Source: Candidatus Zixiibacteriota bacterium (lineage in GTDB: Bacteria > Zixibacteria > MSB-5A5 > GN15 > FEB-12). From it: a stretch of 6,211 bases of DNA. The notes under the pieces were generated by a model. It saw only the letters and a program-made list of their open reading frames with translations. It made no database searches and was not told the origin of the DNA. Below, in pieces: positions 5,317-6,211 of this stretch (position 1 is its first letter; each line of letters opens with the position of its first letter). Position numbers and translations under genes: made by a program. The DNA lies in contig JAUVAR010000169.1 in the NCBI GenBank assembly GCA_030591625.1, positions 1-6,211 on the forward strand, given 5' to 3'.

Positions 5317-5826
5317 ATGGCAGAAACAGTTTATATATCGTTAGGCTCGAATATTGGTGATAGAGAAAAATCTCTCGAGTCGGCCATCAATATGATGAAA
5401 TCTATCGAAGGACTTGAACTAATTGCAACCTCTGCAACTTATATCAGCGATCCTGTTGAGATGCCGGTCGATAGCCCTTCATTTTTGAACATGGTCGCCA
5501 AAACTGAATACGCTTATTCACCGCTTGAACTACTGAATGCTCTGGAAGCTATAGAAGTCCAACTGGGACGAACCGACAAGGGTAAAAATCTTCCAAGAAC
5601 AATAGACTTGGACATTCTTCTTTACGGTGAACAAATAATTGATACCGAGAAATTGTGCATACCACATACCGAGTTGATTGATCGTCCGTTTGTATTGATT
5701 CCGTTGGTGCAAATTGACCCCGATTTAAAACATCCTGCCAACGGACGAATGTTTGATGATTTCATAACCGATGAAGACCGTAACCAGATAATTATATTCA
5801 GGGATCATGTTGCAAGAAACGTCTGA
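5317..5826 (+). CDS. folK: HPPK, 6-hydroxymethyl-7,8-dihydropterin pyrophosphokinase FolK
   Basis: Transfers pyrophosphate from ATP to 6-hydroxymethyl-7,8-dihydropterin, the FolB product, making the substrate of dihydropteroate synthase. The 169-aa protein is full length. It has YISLGSNIGDR at 6-16, SFLNMV at 55-60, LGRT at 83-86, and the signature PRTIDLDILLYG at 93-104, in which Asp97 and Asp99 bind the two magnesium ions and Arg94 is the conserved arginine. IPHTEL (115-120) and RPFVLIPL (123-130) complete the family pattern. AAGGAA (5305-5310) lies 6 nt before the ATG, and the start follows the folB stop by 1 nt. Its 3' end overlaps the next gene by 20 nt. I see no folP in the window, so folate synthesis is completed elsewhere. 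Confidence 0.96.
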   Translation: MAETVYISLGSNIGDREKSLESAINMMKSIEGLELIATSATYISDPVEMPVDSPSFLNMVAKTEYAYSPLELLNALEAIEVQLGRTDKGKNLPRTIDLDILLYGEQIIDTEKLCIPHTELIDRPFVLIPLVQIDPDLKHPANGRMFDDFITDEDRNQIIIFRDHVARNV

Positions 5827-6211
5827 GCTTAATTACATCGCAGTCGAAGGTGTTATCGGGGTTGGCAAAACAACCTTCACCCGCATGCTTGCAGAGAAGA
5901 TTGGCGCCGAACAGATCAACGAAGAAGTATTCGAAAATCCGTTCCTTGTCGATTTCTATAAAAATCGCAAGAGGTTTGCCCTCTCCTGCCAGATGTTCTT
6001 TTTAATATCACGATTCCAGCAACAACAACAAATGATGGTCAGAGATTTGTTCGCACAACGTATCGTCGCAGATTATCTCTTTGCGAAAGATTCTATTTTT
6101 GCCTCCATAACTCTAAACGAACGTGAACTTGCTCTCTATAATAAAATTGCTCCGATTCTCTCGGGCGATGTCCCCAAGCCTGATCTTGTTATTTACCTGC
6201 AGGCATCAACA
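5807..6211 (+). CDS. Deoxynucleoside kinase (dGK/dCK/dAK family), 3' end outside window
   Basis: Phosphorylates deoxyribonucleosides at the 5' position for DNA-precursor salvage. The first 135 residues are present and the frame is open at the right edge; the LID and C-terminal helices are missing. The P-loop is GVIGVGKTT at 15-23 (Lys21). EEVFENPFL at 39-47 matches the substrate-site region, MFFLISRFQQQ at 63-73 the central helix, and VADYLFAKDSIFA (87-99) the conserved DYxFxKD block. PDLVIYLQAS at 125-134 is the strand before the LID. Base specificity (dA, dG or dC) cannot be read from this part. I chose ATG 5807, which has a weak AGGG (5800-5803) just upstream and overlaps folK by 20 nt in another frame, so translation is probably coupled to folK. 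This is the fifth gene of the operon, which may continue beyond the window. Confidence 0.93.
   Translation, partial: MLQETSELNYIAVEGVIGVGKTTFTRMLAEKIGAEQINEEVFENPFLVDFYKNRKRFALSCQMFFLISRFQQQQQMMVRDLFAQRIVADYLFAKDSIFASITLNERELALYNKIAPILSGDVPKPDLVIYLQAST

Noticed and set aside
1..6211. Mobile elements, CRISPR repeats, tRNA or rRNA genes, inverted repeats of insertion sequences
   Set aside because: None seen on either strand; the only clear inverted repeat is the terminator at 280-311.

Overview
The window looks like chromosomal DNA of a bacterium from the wider FCB (Bacteroidetes–Chlorobi and relatives) branch, possibly an uncultured phylum. The main reason is the primary-type sigma factor. 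It is the short form (about 284 aa, no region 1.1, no non-conserved insert) with the sequence signature of Bacteroidetes SigA. A TAnnTTTG-type promoter element lies just upstream of the plus-strand operon and agrees with this. Base composition is moderately AT-rich and genes are tightly packed. I see no mobile element, CRISPR array, tRNA or rRNA.

Layout. Positions 1-334 hold the sigma-gene terminator (about 274-314), possibly the edge of an unrecognised minus-strand gene, and otherwise nothing I can name. On the minus strand, an HtrA/DegP-family serine protease (2794-1283) is followed by the sigma factor (about 1189-335), with no terminator between them. The 268-bp divergent region 2795-3062 carries a promoter candidate in each direction, both with a perfect TTGACA box. 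On the plus strand runs a compact operon: class II (FucA-type) aldolase (3063-3722), a degenerate aminotransferase-fold protein (3731-4918), folB (4911-5315), folK (5317-5826) and a deoxynucleoside kinase cut by the right edge (5807-6211). Gaps in the operon are 8, -8, 1 and -20 bp, so translational coupling is likely.

How the genes fit together. FolB and FolK catalyse consecutive steps of the pterin branch of folate synthesis. The deoxynucleoside kinase salvages DNA precursors, for which folate is also needed (thymidylate and purine synthesis). The roles of the aldolase and the aminotransferase-like protein in this operon are not obvious. The most interesting feature is that the aminotransferase homologue keeps the fold signatures (NSPHNPTG, NDAAY, the C-terminal Arg) but has Tyr where the PLP Schiff-base lysine should be, and Pro where the phosphate-binding Arg should be. 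It is probably a pseudoenzyme or a partner subunit, yet it sits intact and translationally coupled in a housekeeping operon.
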